Positions 44,935 to 55,585 of a stretch of 64,000 nucleotides of DNA are shown here, piece after piece. How positions within the stretch are numbered: position 1 is the first letter of the stretch; each line of letters begins with the position of its first letter. Under the pieces are notes generated by a model, which saw only the letters and a program-made list of their open reading frames with translations, had not been told where the DNA came from and made no database searches. Source of the stretch: Hymenoscyphus infarciens (lineage: Eukaryota; Ascomycota; Leotiomycetes; Helotiales; Helotiaceae); NCBI GenBank assembly GCA_001414345.1, contig LLCB01000037.1:214509-278508 (forward strand). The letters are read 5' to 3'. The translations under genes were made by a program, and so were the position numbers.

Positions 44935-47202
44935 ATGTCCAGCACCATTCTTCAATACACCTCGCCAGCATCAGAATGGGCCGGAAGTCTGCCAATCGGA
45001 AATGGTCGACTTGGAGCCATGGTGTATGGTCGTACTACGACAGAGTTGTTGCAATTGAATGAAGACAGTGTTTGGTATGGAGGAGAACAAAAGAGAACGC
45101 CCCCTGATGCTCGAAGCCACTTAGGCCGGCTTCGGGAGCTGATCCGAGCCGAGAACCATCCGGCAGCCGAGAAGCTGGCGAGGAGGGCCTTCTTCGCAAC
45201 ACCACACTCGCAACGACACTACGAGCCCTTGGGCACCTTGACTCTCGAGTTCAATCACGACGACGAGAAAGACATTCGCGGATACAAGCGGACACTGGAC
45301 CTCGAGACGGGCATTTCAAGCGTGCAATACGAACATGGAGGCGTGCAATACAAACGAGAAGTGTTCGCGGGCGCTCCAGAGGACAACGCCCTCACGATCG
45401 TACTCGAATCTTCGCAGACGACCGAGGTGGTATTACGACTCACGAGGGCCAGCGAGAGAGAGTACGAGACGAACGAATTCGTGGATTCCATCACCTCGAA
45501 CGCGACTCGGAACTTCGATGGCACGATCGTTATGCATGCGACAACAGGCGGGCGCGGCGGTGTTCGTTTGTGCTGTGTAGTCGCGATACACTGTGGCGTG
45601 GAGGGGCATATCGAAGCAGTGGGAAATTGTATTATCCTCCGGTCGAGAACCGCAAGAATTTGCGTTGCAGCCCAAACCACCTTTCGATGCGAGGATGTAG
45701 AAGGCGTGGCCTTGCGGGATGCTCAAAAGGCGCTGGCCAAAGAGGACCTTCGTGAGGCTCATGTCAAAAGCTACCAAGCACTCTACTCCCGGACGAGATT
45801 ACAATTGAACCCATCCACCCCTTCCACGGTTGACGAGACACCGACCGACGAACGTTTGCGAAATTCCCCAGACGCAAGCTTGATTGCTCTTTACCACAAT
45901 TATGGTCGATACCTTCTCATATCCTGTAGTCGTCCTGGCTTCAAAGCACTTCCAGCGACGCTACAGGGCATCTGGAATCCTTCATTTCACCCTCCATGGG
46001 GCAGCAAATTCACAATCAACATTAACACACAAATGAACTATTGGCCAGCGAACACGGGCAGTCTCAATGAGTGTGAGATGCCCTTGTTTGAAATGTTGGA
46101 GAGAATGGCACAACGTGGAAGGGAGACTGCCATGAAGATGTATGGTTGCCGAGGATGGTGTGCTCATCACAATACGGACATATGGGCAGATACAGACCCT
46201 CAGGATCGTTGGCTGCCAGCTACATTATGGCCTTTGGGCGGAGCATGGCTATGTTACCATGTTTGGGAGAGTTATTTGTTTACTGGCGACTCCCAGTTTC
46301 TCAGTCGCATGTTTCCCGTTCTGCGAGGTTGTGTACAATTTCTCGTTGATTTCCTGGTCGAGGACTCTTCTGGAACATATCTGGTCACCAGTCCTTCATT
46401 GTCACCAGAGAACACATTTCTGGGATCCAACGGTTTGCCCGGCGTTCTATGCGAAGGCTCAACGATTGATATCCAAATCATACATGCACTTTTTACGGCT
46501 TATATCGACGCGGTGTTTGCTCTAAAAATATCGCAAGATGATCTGCTTCTGCCCGTGGAGACTTTTCGTGGTCGCTTACCACCAATGGTCATTGGTAACA
46601 AATTTGGGCAACTCCAAGAATGGGCCTGTGACTTTGCTGAGGTCGAGCCAGGCCATCGCCACACATCTCATCTATGGGCCCTCTATCCAGGCAACGCTAT
46701 CAGCAAATCCAAGACTCCAGCACTCGCAGCTGCAAGTGCAGTAGTCCTACGTCGTCGGGCAGACCACGGAGGTGGACACACCGGTTGGAGTCGAGCATGG
46801 CTCATCAATCTCCATGCTAGGCTTGGAGATGCTGAAGGGTGTTTGGAACACATCAATCGCCTGTTGAAGGGTTCCACTTTACCAAATATGCTTGACAACC
46901 ACCCCCCTTTTCAAATAGATGGCAATTTTGGTGGTTGTGCTGGAATCATTGAGATGTTGATTCAGAGCCACGATGGCTTCATTGAGTTGCTTCCTGCGTG
47001 TCCCGTGGCTTGGGGTAGCGGTTCTTTGAAAGGTGTCAGAGCTCGTGGTGGATTTGAAGTTGACTTTGAATGGTCCGAGGGGAAGATCAAGGAACCCGTG
47101 TTCGTTCACTCCAAACTTGGGGGGAAGTGTGAAATCTTGTTCCCCGGCGGGGCTAGAAAGAGTTTCACGGAAGTAGGAACCCATAAAGTTTTTAGTGAAT
47201 AA
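44935..47202 (+). CDS. alpha-L-fucosidase, glycoside hydrolase family 95
   Basis: A single exon of 755 residues. GH95 enzymes release alpha-1,2-linked L-fucose (some act on alpha-L-galactose) by inversion. Seen: the N-terminal WAGSLPIGNGRLGAMVYG block, LNEDSVWYGGE, the catalytic-domain motif NTQMNYWPAN near residue 364 holding the two asparagines that activate water, TSPSLSPEN near 486 with the general-acid glutamate region, and IDGNFGGCAGI near 661 with the conserved aspartate. No signal peptide or membrane helix, so the enzyme should be cytosolic. That matches a sugar importer next door, not secretion. Compared with many GH95 proteins it lacks an extra N-terminal domain. Confidence 0.92.
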   Translation: MSSTILQYTSPASEWAGSLPIGNGRLGAMVYGRTTTELLQLNEDSVWYGGEQKRTPPDARSHLGRLRELIRAENHPAAEKLARRAFFATPHSQRHYEPLGTLTLEFNHDDEKDIRGYKRTLDLETGISSVQYEHGGVQYKREVFAGAPEDNALTIVLESSQTTEVVLRLTRASEREYETNEFVDSITSNATRNFDGTIVMHATTGGRGGVRLCCVVAIHCGVEGHIEAVGNCIILRSRTARICVAAQTTFRCEDVEGVALRDAQKALAKEDLREAHVKSYQALYSRTRLQLNPSTPSTVDETPTDERLRNSPDASLIALYHNYGRYLLISCSRPGFKALPATLQGIWNPSFHPPWGSKFTININTQMNYWPANTGSLNECEMPLFEMLERMAQRGRETAMKMYGCRGWCAHHNTDIWADTDPQDRWLPATLWPLGGAWLCYHVWESYLFTGDSQFLSRMFPVLRGCVQFLVDFLVEDSSGTYLVTSPSLSPENTFLGSNGLPGVLCEGSTIDIQIIHALFTAYIDAVFALKISQDDLLLPVETFRGRLPPMVIGNKFGQLQEWACDFAEVEPGHRHTSHLWALYPGNAISKSKTPALAAASAVVLRRRADHGGGHTGWSRAWLINLHARLGDAEGCLEHINRLLKGSTLPNMLDNHPPFQIDGNFGGCAGIIEMLIQSHDGFIELLPACPVAWGSGSLKGVRARGGFEVDFEWSEGKIKEPVFVHSKLGGKCEILFPGGARKSFTEVGTHKVFSE

Positions 47203-47425
47203 TGGGATAACTACTCTACTTTCTTTTCTACCCCATTTTCTATCTGTTCCATATCTAAAGGTCATTCATGCCACGGCTCTCCATATGTAGTAGATCAAAT
47301 ATTGTGTGAAGGTCAATCCGAAAAATTGAATGAATGTCTACTTTTCTTAATTGTCAGAAGGTTCGGGAGAATCAAGAATTGGCAACGCTCCAAATTCAAA
47401 ATCCTCATGGGGTGGGTTTTGGCAT

Positions 47426-48532
47426 TCAAGCGTCATTCTTTACATCCCACAGTTCCCCTCCTAGTTCCTTCTCCCAACCCACCTTCACTGCAAAAGGCAT
47501 CTTGTACGGTTGATACTCTGGCCACTTATCCTTGATCAATTTTATCAATGCATCAAATACCACTTTGTATCCTTTCGGGCTGAGATGCAATCCTAATTAT
47601 ACATCAGCCCTTTCCCTTACGACCAGAAGAAGAACTCACCATCAACCAACAACTCCTCAAGCACAATACTCTTCCCACTCTCTACACTACCGGTAAGAAT
47701 CTCCCCTTCATCCCAATCAGCAAGTTTCATAAACAACGTCCAAACATCCACCACCTCAATCCCCACCTCCCCTCCTACGTCCCGCACAGCCTCTGCATAT
47801 AACCTCGCATCAGTGGCCCGTCGAACTTCATGGTCATAACCATAGCGATCGCGAAACTCGACCAGCACGTTTTCTTCAAATGGGCCTGGCGTGAGAAGAA
47901 TGATTTTTGGTTTGTGTAATGTGATGCAGGGATGCGCGAGGAGCGATTTGAGGTTGGCTTTGAAGAGGGGGAGAGGAACTTGTGGGTCTGGGGAGTTGGG
48001 AAGGAGATTTGCGTCGTTGGCGCCGAACCAGAATGTCTAGTTGATTTAGAAGATTGGGCTGAAGGGGGGGGAGGGGCTGGGGGAACCCTCTTACCAGAAA
48101 TTCAATCTTGGCTTGTTCGGGGGTGGGGAGAATATCTGGTAAAACCTCGAGGGCATGTGTTGTGGTGTAACCACTCTTGGGGAGTCAGAATAGGTAGATG
48201 GGTTTTGGAAAGGGGTAGGTACGAGAATCCTCTATTGATTACATCGAGGCGACGAACGTATGCTTGACCCGGAGTGTTAGTGGCATTCGAAGAAAGCCGA
48301 TACTGTATCTAAACCAGAGTAATCTGGAGAACAACGAACCATTTTGCAGTTCTGATGCCAAAGCGAACCCTTGGGATTGGTCGTTTGCTCCTTGCGTAAG
48401 GCTGTCTCCTGTGTTTTCTTGTCATTAGTTGTAAGGCTTCAGATAGGACGGAACTTACCGAGCAGTATGAATTGAGGTAGTGGCTATATAGTGAGTCTCA
48501 ATTCCTTGAATTCTTGGATAGCTACTGACCAT
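47426..48532 (-). CDS. GDSL esterase, IAH1 type
   Basis: Seven exons: 48532-48530, 48483-48459, 48408-48340, 48262-48223, 48173-48095, 48036-47640 and 47592-47426, 259 residues (yeast Iah1 238). Iah1 hydrolyses acetate esters such as isoamyl acetate. Block I GDSLTQ holds the nucleophile serine and is split by intron 2; block II NRGFSGYTTTHAL; block III FWFGANDANLLP; the catalytic Asp/His pair lies in DGLHLSPKGY, split by the last intron. The first exon, as modelled, is only the ATG, followed directly by GTCAGT; this is the sole in-frame start I found. Exon 2 is 25 bases. Every intron was needed to keep one frame and family similarity. Confidence 0.85.
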
Positions 48533-48895
48533 TTTCTGAGATCATTCAAGTCATAGATAGACGTATTTCACCTCAAGGCTCCATTCGAGCAGCGCGTGGT
48601 GGAAAATTCACAACAAATATTTCCCACGGAACGATCCGAGCCCCCACTCTCTATTCTGTGCCTCAGTGACACTTACGACGCAATGTAAGCATAACTTAGG
48701 CTAAGTGGTGCAGGATTTACTATTTTGTTACTTTCCACCAATCAACGTTTCAGGGCAGGAGTACGGCGACATCTACAACTATGCCATCTCTCGTGTACGA
48801 CGCAACAAGCCCGAAAGTTACAAGCCCCCAGTTTCGTTGGAGATTTCCCTCAAACCTCTAGCTTATTTCCCAGCTCGAAACGCATTGCTCCCAAA
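48533..48895. promoter_or_regulatory. shared upstream region of the esterase and beta-glucosidase
   Basis: A 363 bp divergent region. An open frame continues 171 bp upstream of the beta-glucosidase ATG but begins without a start codon and is not conserved in type, so it is taken as 5' UTR. Confidence 0.4.
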
Positions 48896-50498
48896 ATGAC
48901 ACAACCAGCAACCGATCTTTCCAAAGTTTCCAATCTCAAAGACGTCCTTCGACCCGACTTCTTTTTTGGCTACGCAACAGCCGCAACTCAGGTCGAAGGC
49001 GCCGCCCTCACCCACGGCAAAGGCCCTTCGATTTGGGATACATTTGCATCAACACCAGGAAAGGTCCTCGATAATTCGACACCGACAGATAGTATTCTAT
49101 CCTACTACAACACGCCCCTCGATGTTGCATTGCTCAAATCATACGGTGTTACCGGGTACCGGTTCTCGCTCGCTTGGACACGAATTATCCCTCTTGGGGG
49201 GAAGGATGACCCAATCAACGAGGAAGGAATCTCATATTACAATGGTCTGATTGATGAATTGTTGAAGCATGGAATCACTCCCTTCGTCACACTTTTCCAC
49301 TGGGATATCCCACAAACTTTGGAAGACCGATACGGGGGTATGCTGAACAAGGAAAAATACACCCCGGACTTTGTACGCTACGCAGATATGTGTTTTTCTC
49401 GATTTGGTGACAGAGTCAAGCATTGGATCACGTATAACGAGCCTGGTGTTTTCACACTTGCAGGATATGCAGCGGGTGTACATGCTCCAGCCCGGAGTTC
49501 AAATCGTGAACGCAATGAAGCTGGGGATTCGAGTACCGAGACCTTTATAGTGGGACACACCGAGTTAGTCTCTCATGGGCATGCTGTCAAGCTTTATCGA
49601 GAGAAGTACCAGCCATCTCAAAAAGGCGAGATTGGAATAACCTTGCATGGAAATTACTCAGTCCCATGGGACGAGCACGATCCAAAGGACGTAGAGGCCG
49701 CACAACGAGCCATAGAATTCGAAATTGCATGGTTTGCAGACCCAATATACGGAACAGGTGACTACCCAGCCGGTATGCGCGAGCAGCTTGGTGTTCGTTT
49801 ACCAAAATTCACACCCGAGGAAACAGCACTCGTCCGGGGTAGTTCTGATTTCTACGGCATGAACAGCTATACCACGTTTTTCGTTCGCCATCGCGATACC
49901 CCCGCTGACATAAATGACCACTCTGGGAACATCGAAAAGCTGGACACAAATAAGTATGGAAAGGAACGGGGGCCGATGAGCGATACATATTGGTTGCAAA
50001 GTACACCCTGGGGATTCCGGCCTTTGCTGAACTGGATTTGGCAAAGGTATAAGGTACCGATATATATTACTGAGAATGGGACAACATCCAAGGGTGAGCA
50101 TGAATGGGTGCCAAAAGATGGGAGTGAGTTTCAGATTGGGAAAGGGGGAGGGAAGTGGGGCTTGGATGATAAACATAGGTGTGAGTTTTTTGAAGGGTAT
50201 ATTACGGCAATCGGAGAGGCGGTAAAAGAGGATGGGGTTGATGTCAGGAGTTATTTTGCCTGGACTTTTACTGATAATTGGGGTGAGTGCTGTTCTCTTC
50301 CCCTGTTAATTAACACTTCATTTTGAGGGATCTTATGCTGACCTATAATTTTTGGGTATAGAATGGGCGGCAGGGTTCTCTGATCGATTTGGTGTCACTT
50401 GGGTCGACTTCGAATCTGATGAGAAGAAACGATATCCTAAGAGATCCGCTTTTGTTATTAAGGAGTTGTTTAGGCATATGATTAAAGACCAGCTGTAA
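48896..50498 (+). CDS. beta-glucosidase, glycoside hydrolase family 1
   Basis: Exons 48896-50282 and 50362-50498, 507 residues. Retaining enzyme that cleaves beta-glucosides such as cellobiose. Seen: FFFGYATAATQVEGA at the N-terminus, the acid/base glutamate in TYNEP (about residue 180), the nucleophile glutamate in YITENG (about 390), and the aglycone-side WAFTDNWEW-type block, here WTFTDNWEWAAGFSDRFG joined across the intron. There is no signal peptide, as in the cytosolic GH1 enzymes of Trichoderma (Bgl2/Cel1a), which are linked to cellulase induction. The intron has a GTGAGT donor; the C-terminal exon supplies the last beta-strand and helix of the barrel. Confidence 0.93.
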
Positions 50499-51234
50499 TT
50501 AAGAAATCATCCATTGCGGAAGCAGATTCCAATAATGAGAGGGCAAATATTGAGAATAGCCCCCATAGACAATAGACAATAAAAATGGCAGTAGAGAGGT
50601 ATCTTGTTTAGCGTTCTCTTGTTGTTCTAACCCTATCGTATAATGTGAAGTATTAATCAAGACTGTTAGGATAATTAAGTTAAGTTAATTACCTTGTATT
50701 CTCTGAGTTTGAAAAACAAGTGAGAGGGGCAGGGACAAACCTGATGTATTTACTGCTGCTTTACTGCCTTATAAAGCTTCTGTACTTACTTACTAGAGAT
50801 GAGAATTGGTAGTTTTTATATATAAATAGTCAGTTTTGTACTCTAAATTCACCTATAAGCGAACTCTGTAATTTTTTGAAATGACTCAAATCTCCTAAAT
50901 ATTTTGGATTCTTATGATAAATAAATGTTAATCAGATGAGTACCTGATAATCTATACTTTTAAGACCCTCAAGACCTTCTTTAGCTATTTTGATTAATCT
51001 GAATTTTTTCGCATAATATATTTCAAGGGCTTAAGCTACTAGATACACGACTTGAAACTATAAAGTAGCATCGTAACTGGTCGCGATTAGTGAGTAAAGC
51101 ATACCAGATTCCGTGTTAATCCCAGAGTCGAAAGCCATTAAACGTCGAGTACGCTAATTGCGTTAAAAACAAGTCAAAGTAGGCTTTTAATTCACGAATA
51201 AACTAGGGAACAATTGTCGAGACTCGAGAAATTT
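50499..51234. other. 0.7 kb AT-rich intergenic
   Basis: Mildly AT-rich, with stops in all frames. Marks the left border of the decayed island. No gene supported. Confidence 0.4.
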
Positions 51235-52580
51235 TCACTGGCTCGCAAACTTGACTTTGCAAGAATAATGATCAGCTGGATGTCCTCCACCCCGAAGCAT
51301 CATATAAGCCCTCTGACCATTAACATTCGCCCCCCTGTCATTCCCCTTCAATAAATCAAACTCCGCATAAGCATCCTCAATATCAAAATCTCTTATCGTC
51401 ACCGCTAACATGACTTTGATTTCTGTGAGCGCAAGCTCTTGACCTATGCAATTTCTTGGCCCCCTTTCAAAGAGACGCCAGGCATTTCTGGGAGGGTACA
51501 ATGGATCGTCGTCGGTGACAACTTACAAGCCATCGCTCGGGTAGAAAAGATTCTGGTTGTGGCCAGTGTGTTGTGGTGTGATGAACGGCAAAGTGATCAC
51601 CCCAAAATAAACAGTGTTCTGTTGGAAATCGTTGACCGTTGTCGCCGACGAGTGAGAATCCTGGTTGGCCGTCTCGGAGTGCGGCAACGGTGGGATATAT
51701 CCTCATGCTTTCTTTGCAGGCTTGGAAGAAAGCACACTTGCAATTAATACAGCGTCGTTGCCAAAAACCTGGTTGTGTTCTTTCCGAACCTGGGCTAGAA
51801 TAGCAGGGTGCTAGGATAATAAATGATAGGTAAAGACAGCTGCTACCGATGTGGTATCATGACCTGCGAATAGGAAGAGTTTGATCTGTGCCATGGCAAA
51901 ATCTCTGAAAGCGGAATTTATCCCCTTTGCAGATGGTGTTTCGGCAAGATAAGCTTTCATCTTTCAATAACGGATTCTCCTAGTGAACTTTGAGTTTCCC
52001 CTTCACCTCGTAGAGTCTTGTAGCGAGAGTCAATTTCCCGGGTGAGATACCGATTCATTTTGCGCGTGTTGTACATGTGGACGAAAGGGGGGAAAATATT
52101 GAAGTGCTCAAAAAGGTTGAAATTTAGACCTGCAGTACACCACAGAGTTGGTTTTCGAAGAGATGAAGTCATCTCATTATACTTCGTTTGGCTACGGAAA
52201 ATATGATCTCTAGAGATATTGAGTATGGTAGGTCTGCAATACTTAAGGCCATATATCCAAGTAAAATGCGGTGTTCAGTTGGGACAACGCTGTCGGATCT
52301 GATCACCCAAGTACACCCCCCATGGGCATGTTTGGGAAGGTTGCCGACGATGTTCGCTGTCAGCGGCGAGTGTCCCCATAACCAATGATGCGGTGGCATG
52401 GGCTGCTTTAAGGTTAGAAAATGACAAGATACATTGGATAAAAAAACCTACCAGACCTTGTCTTTGGAGTTTTCAGACATAATTCCGTCCTCTATAAAGC
52501 TTGCTGGTGAATAAAGTTAACAAGACGACGAAAACAGCAAGTATAGTTCGCCAAGAAGTGGATTGAGTGAATACAATCAT
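51235..52580 (-). pseudogene. cytochrome P450 pseudogene
   Basis: Read on the minus strand from an ATG at 52,580 the order is: a membrane anchor (RTILAVFVVLLTLF), PPHHWLWGHSPLT after a probable intron, a helix C-E region (LFEHFNIFPPFVHMYNTRKM), I-helix AGHDTTSVAAVF, PESFLPERW, and the haem loop LFERGPRNCIGQELALTEIK. It is broken several times: an in-frame TGA at 52,475-52,473 (codon 36), a TAG at 51,813-51,811 just after the I-helix where a lysine or glutamine is expected, and a frameshift near 51,515 between the PERW block and the haem loop. The type resembles secondary-metabolism P450s of the sterigmatocystin-cluster kind. It lies at the left edge of the transposon-scarred island. Confidence 0.75.
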
Positions 52581-53532
52581 GGTGACTGATATTTGTCAAT
52601 TATCTGGGGAAAAGAGTATTACGTTCTGAGTTTGTTCTGCATTGCTGAAATAACCTATCGGTTGGTCCCCAACCAACAGCTTACTAACCAACACCTTATT
52701 TCTGACCCATGATGCTCCACTAATTAAAATTCCAAGATCACTTCTCACGATCAACAACGGCAAACTTAGAAGATACTTTAAGGTAATTAAAAGAATTCGA
52801 AAGCAAGCCTAGACCTCTCAAAAGAATCATCTTTAATTCCATTTGAAGTACCGAGACCAAAAGAGTGTCGCTGAGTTGCTCGTTCAAAGTTATATAGACT
52901 GGTCTTCTGGCACGATATACCAGTTCTGAATAGTGATAGCAATAAACCCGTCGGTATTAACTTTGAAAATTAGGTAGGATTGGTTTGTAACTGCCTGTTT
53001 GGCTTGTTCCAGCCTTGTGGGGTAATTTGTAACGTTACCCTAAACATTCATTAGAGATTTTGATTGAGAGCGACAGAAAATACACAGGAAAGGAACGAAC
53101 TAGGTTTACTTCAGAGACTGAACGGACTACCCCGGTCGACTATCGGCCATAGTTGGTATTAAGCTGCGTTCCATTCTTATTTTACTTGAGAAGGAAGTGT
53201 GGATGTTGAATATGGAATAACTATAACTCTTATTGCAAATAGTACAGTACAAGAAAGACCGAAAAAGCGGCAGTATTCGTACCTGCCTATCTTGCTCGTT
53301 GTCCCAACTATCTAGGGCAATTCAAAGCACTTAGCCTATTTATTTGGAATAATTTGGAATATTAACAAGTAATATGACTTCGAGATGGTCCTACTAGGTA
53401 AGATACTTAGCTTAGTACTTTGAGCAGAAGCAGAAAAGGCTTGGCATTTCTAATGCGATCTTCTCGCCCAATTCCACTCCTCAACTCTCCCCGCCATTGA
53501 AACTCGACAACATATGTTGGTTCCTCCCTAAC
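52581..53532. other. 1 kb gene-free, MITE-bearing
   Basis: Upstream of dihydroorotate dehydrogenase. Contains a partial MITE copy (53,278-53,390, listed separately). No other coding potential supported. Confidence 0.45.
53278..53390. mobile_element. partial copy of a short MITE family
   Basis: Begins GTACCTGCCTATCTTGCTCG then TTGTCCCAACTATCTAGGGC. This matches the reverse complement of the right end at 55,522 (GTACTTGCCTACCTAGCTCG) and the left end near 55,356 (CAGCTATCTAGGGTAATTC). The inner part, GGAATAATTTGGAATATTAA, resembles the middle of the 55.4 kb copy. The far end is not recognisable. Confidence 0.5.
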
Positions 53533-55207
53533 ATGCCGCACCCCTCCTTGCGCATGCTGCGCAACTCACGACACCCAATTCGACATCTAACTCTCTCCGC
53601 GTCGCGACCAATAACCTCCATCCCTCGCGCCGTTTTCCAATCTTCGCGCCCCGCGTCCACGTCCACGTCCACGTCCACGGCAGCTGGAGAGAACTCTCTA
53701 GTAGCCCGATTCAAGAAGCTCCTCTACGGCACATCCCTCTCCCTCTTCGCCGTCTTCGCATACCTGTACATCACCGATACTCGTGCGGGCGTGCATCAAT
53801 GGCTCGTTCCTCGTACCCTGCGACTGATCTATCCCGACGCCGAAGATGCACATCATGCCGGCACCAAAATCCTCAAGTCATTGTATTCCTTTGGCATACA
53901 CCCCCGCGAACGGAATTCCAAGGCGCGGGATGAGAAGGATGTGGATTTGGGTGTCGTCGTGTTTGGGCAGAAGCTGCAAAACCCCATTGGCACATCTGCG
54001 GGAATCGACAAGTTGGCCGAGTTACCAGATGCCTTGATGGCCATGGGGCCTGCTATTGTCGAAGTAGGAGGGGCTACACCGCTGCCACAGGAGGGAAATC
54101 CCAAACCGAGAGTTTTCCGGCTGCCGGGTCACAGGGCATTGATCAATCGATATGGACTGAACGGGCTGGGAGCCGACGACATGGCAAAGCGGCTGAGGGA
54201 ACGAGTACGTTTGTTTGCATACAATAATGGGCTTGGGGTTGGGAAAGAGGCGGAGGAATTGGTGCTCAATGGGGGTGCTGGAGTCCCACCTGGAAGTTTG
54301 GTAGAGGGGAAATTGCTGGCGGTTCAAGTAGCCAAGAACAAGGACACCAAGGACGAGGATATCGAGGCTGTCAAAAATGACTACGTATACTGCGTCGAGC
54401 GATTGGCGCCTTATGCAGATATCTTGGTCGTCAATGTTAGCAGTCCAAATACTCCCGGTCTGAGAACACTCCAGAGAGTGGAACCCCTGACACGCATTCT
54501 CGAGGGTGTGGTTGCAGCTGCACGCGCTTCGAAAAGAAAAACCCCGCCGAAAGTCATGGTCAAGGTTTCCCCTGATGAGGACCAAGATGAGCAGATGGAG
54601 GGGATTGTGGAGGCTGTCTGGAAGAGCGGAGTCGATGGAGTCATCGTGGGAAACACCACCAAGCGGCGGGACAACCTCATCTCCAAAGACATCCAATTGT
54701 CGGCTACAGAAAAAAAGATTCTCAACGAGCAAGGCGGATTCTCTGGCCCACAGATGTTTGAGCGCACAAAAAGTCTGGTTAGAAGATACCGAGTTCTCCT
54801 CGATCAAGGACCTCCACCCGAAAAGACTCCAGAACCCAAGAAGTCATTGAATTCGGATGATGGGACACCCCTGGAAGGTGGTGATTCGAAATCTTCTCTT
54901 TTGGAGAAGGTTGAATCTGTGAAAGAATCTGTCACCGAGTCCGTTGCAGAATTGGGAAAAAAGATTGTTCCTGCAAAGTATGAACAGAAGGTCATTTTTG
55001 CTACCGGTGGTATCACGAATGGGAGAGAAGCGCTGGAGGTACTGAATGCAGGTGCCAATGTTGCGCAGATATATACAGCCATGGTGTAAGTCCTTTCCGT
55101 CTTCCTCTCTTGTGCACTTGTGCAATGCTGACTTGACTAGATACGGCGGTGCAGGCACAGTTTCGAGAATCAAGAAAGAGATGAAGGAAGAAATCCTGAG
55201 GAAATAA
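53533..55207 (+). CDS. dihydroorotate dehydrogenase, class 2, mitochondrial
   Basis: Exons 53533-55085 and 55141-55207, 539 residues. Oxidises dihydroorotate to orotate in pyrimidine synthesis with FMN, passing electrons to ubiquinone at the inner mitochondrial membrane. Seen: an Arg/Ser-rich presequence, a membrane helix (LSLFAVFAYLYIT, about residues 70-85), PIGTSAGIDK, RYGLNGLG, VNVSSPNTPGLR with the catalytic serine, VGNTTKRRDNL, and ATGGITNGREALE plus the intron-joined YTAMVYGGAGT phosphate-binding end. A charged insertion of about 60 residues (PPPEKTPEPKKSL to VAELGKKIV) separates the last two barrel parts. The start is the first ATG (53,533); 53,557 is an alternative. Not related in function to its decayed neighbours. 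Confidence 0.93.
53655..53678 (+). repeat. (GTCCAC)4 coding microsatellite
   Basis: Four perfect hexamers encoding a Ser-Thr run in the mitochondrial presequence of dihydroorotate dehydrogenase; length changes here would stay in frame. Confidence 0.9.
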
Positions 55208-55355
55208 AAATAATTCCACGTTTCTTGTGTTGTACATATTAGGCCTGTACAAAATGAGCAAAATTACAAGTTTATGGGAGTGCTTCTTCCTTTCCCCGCG
55301 GCACTTTGACCAAAGTATTGGATACTTCAAAAGCCGTAATAAATATATCAGGTTC

Positions 55356-55522
55356 GCACCTGCCCTGCCACTCGTTGTTCCCAGCTATCTAGGGTAATTC
55401 ACGTCAATTACCCTAAACAATTAGAACAATTAGAACAATTTAAAATATTGACCCAGATGGTTGGAACAAATCAACTCCAATTACTCTAAAAAGTTGGAAC
55501 AACGAGCTAGGTAGGCAAGTAC
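55356..55522. mobile_element. short MITE, most complete copy
   Basis: About 167 bp with terminal inverted repeats of roughly 40 bp. Left end: GCACCTGCCCTGCCACTCGT, then TGTTCCCAGCTATCTAGGGT. Right end reversed: GTACTTGCCTACCTAGCTCG, then TTGTTCCAACTTTTTAGAGT. No coding capacity. It lies in the 3' flank of dihydroorotate dehydrogenase. Related pieces occur at 11.2 and 53.3 kb. Superfamily unknown; no clear target-site duplication. Confidence 0.6.
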
Positions 55523-55585
55523 AAAACTTCACCCCCTTTCAAGAGAATCAACAAACACCAAGGTACCTCCGAACTCCAAAGAACT

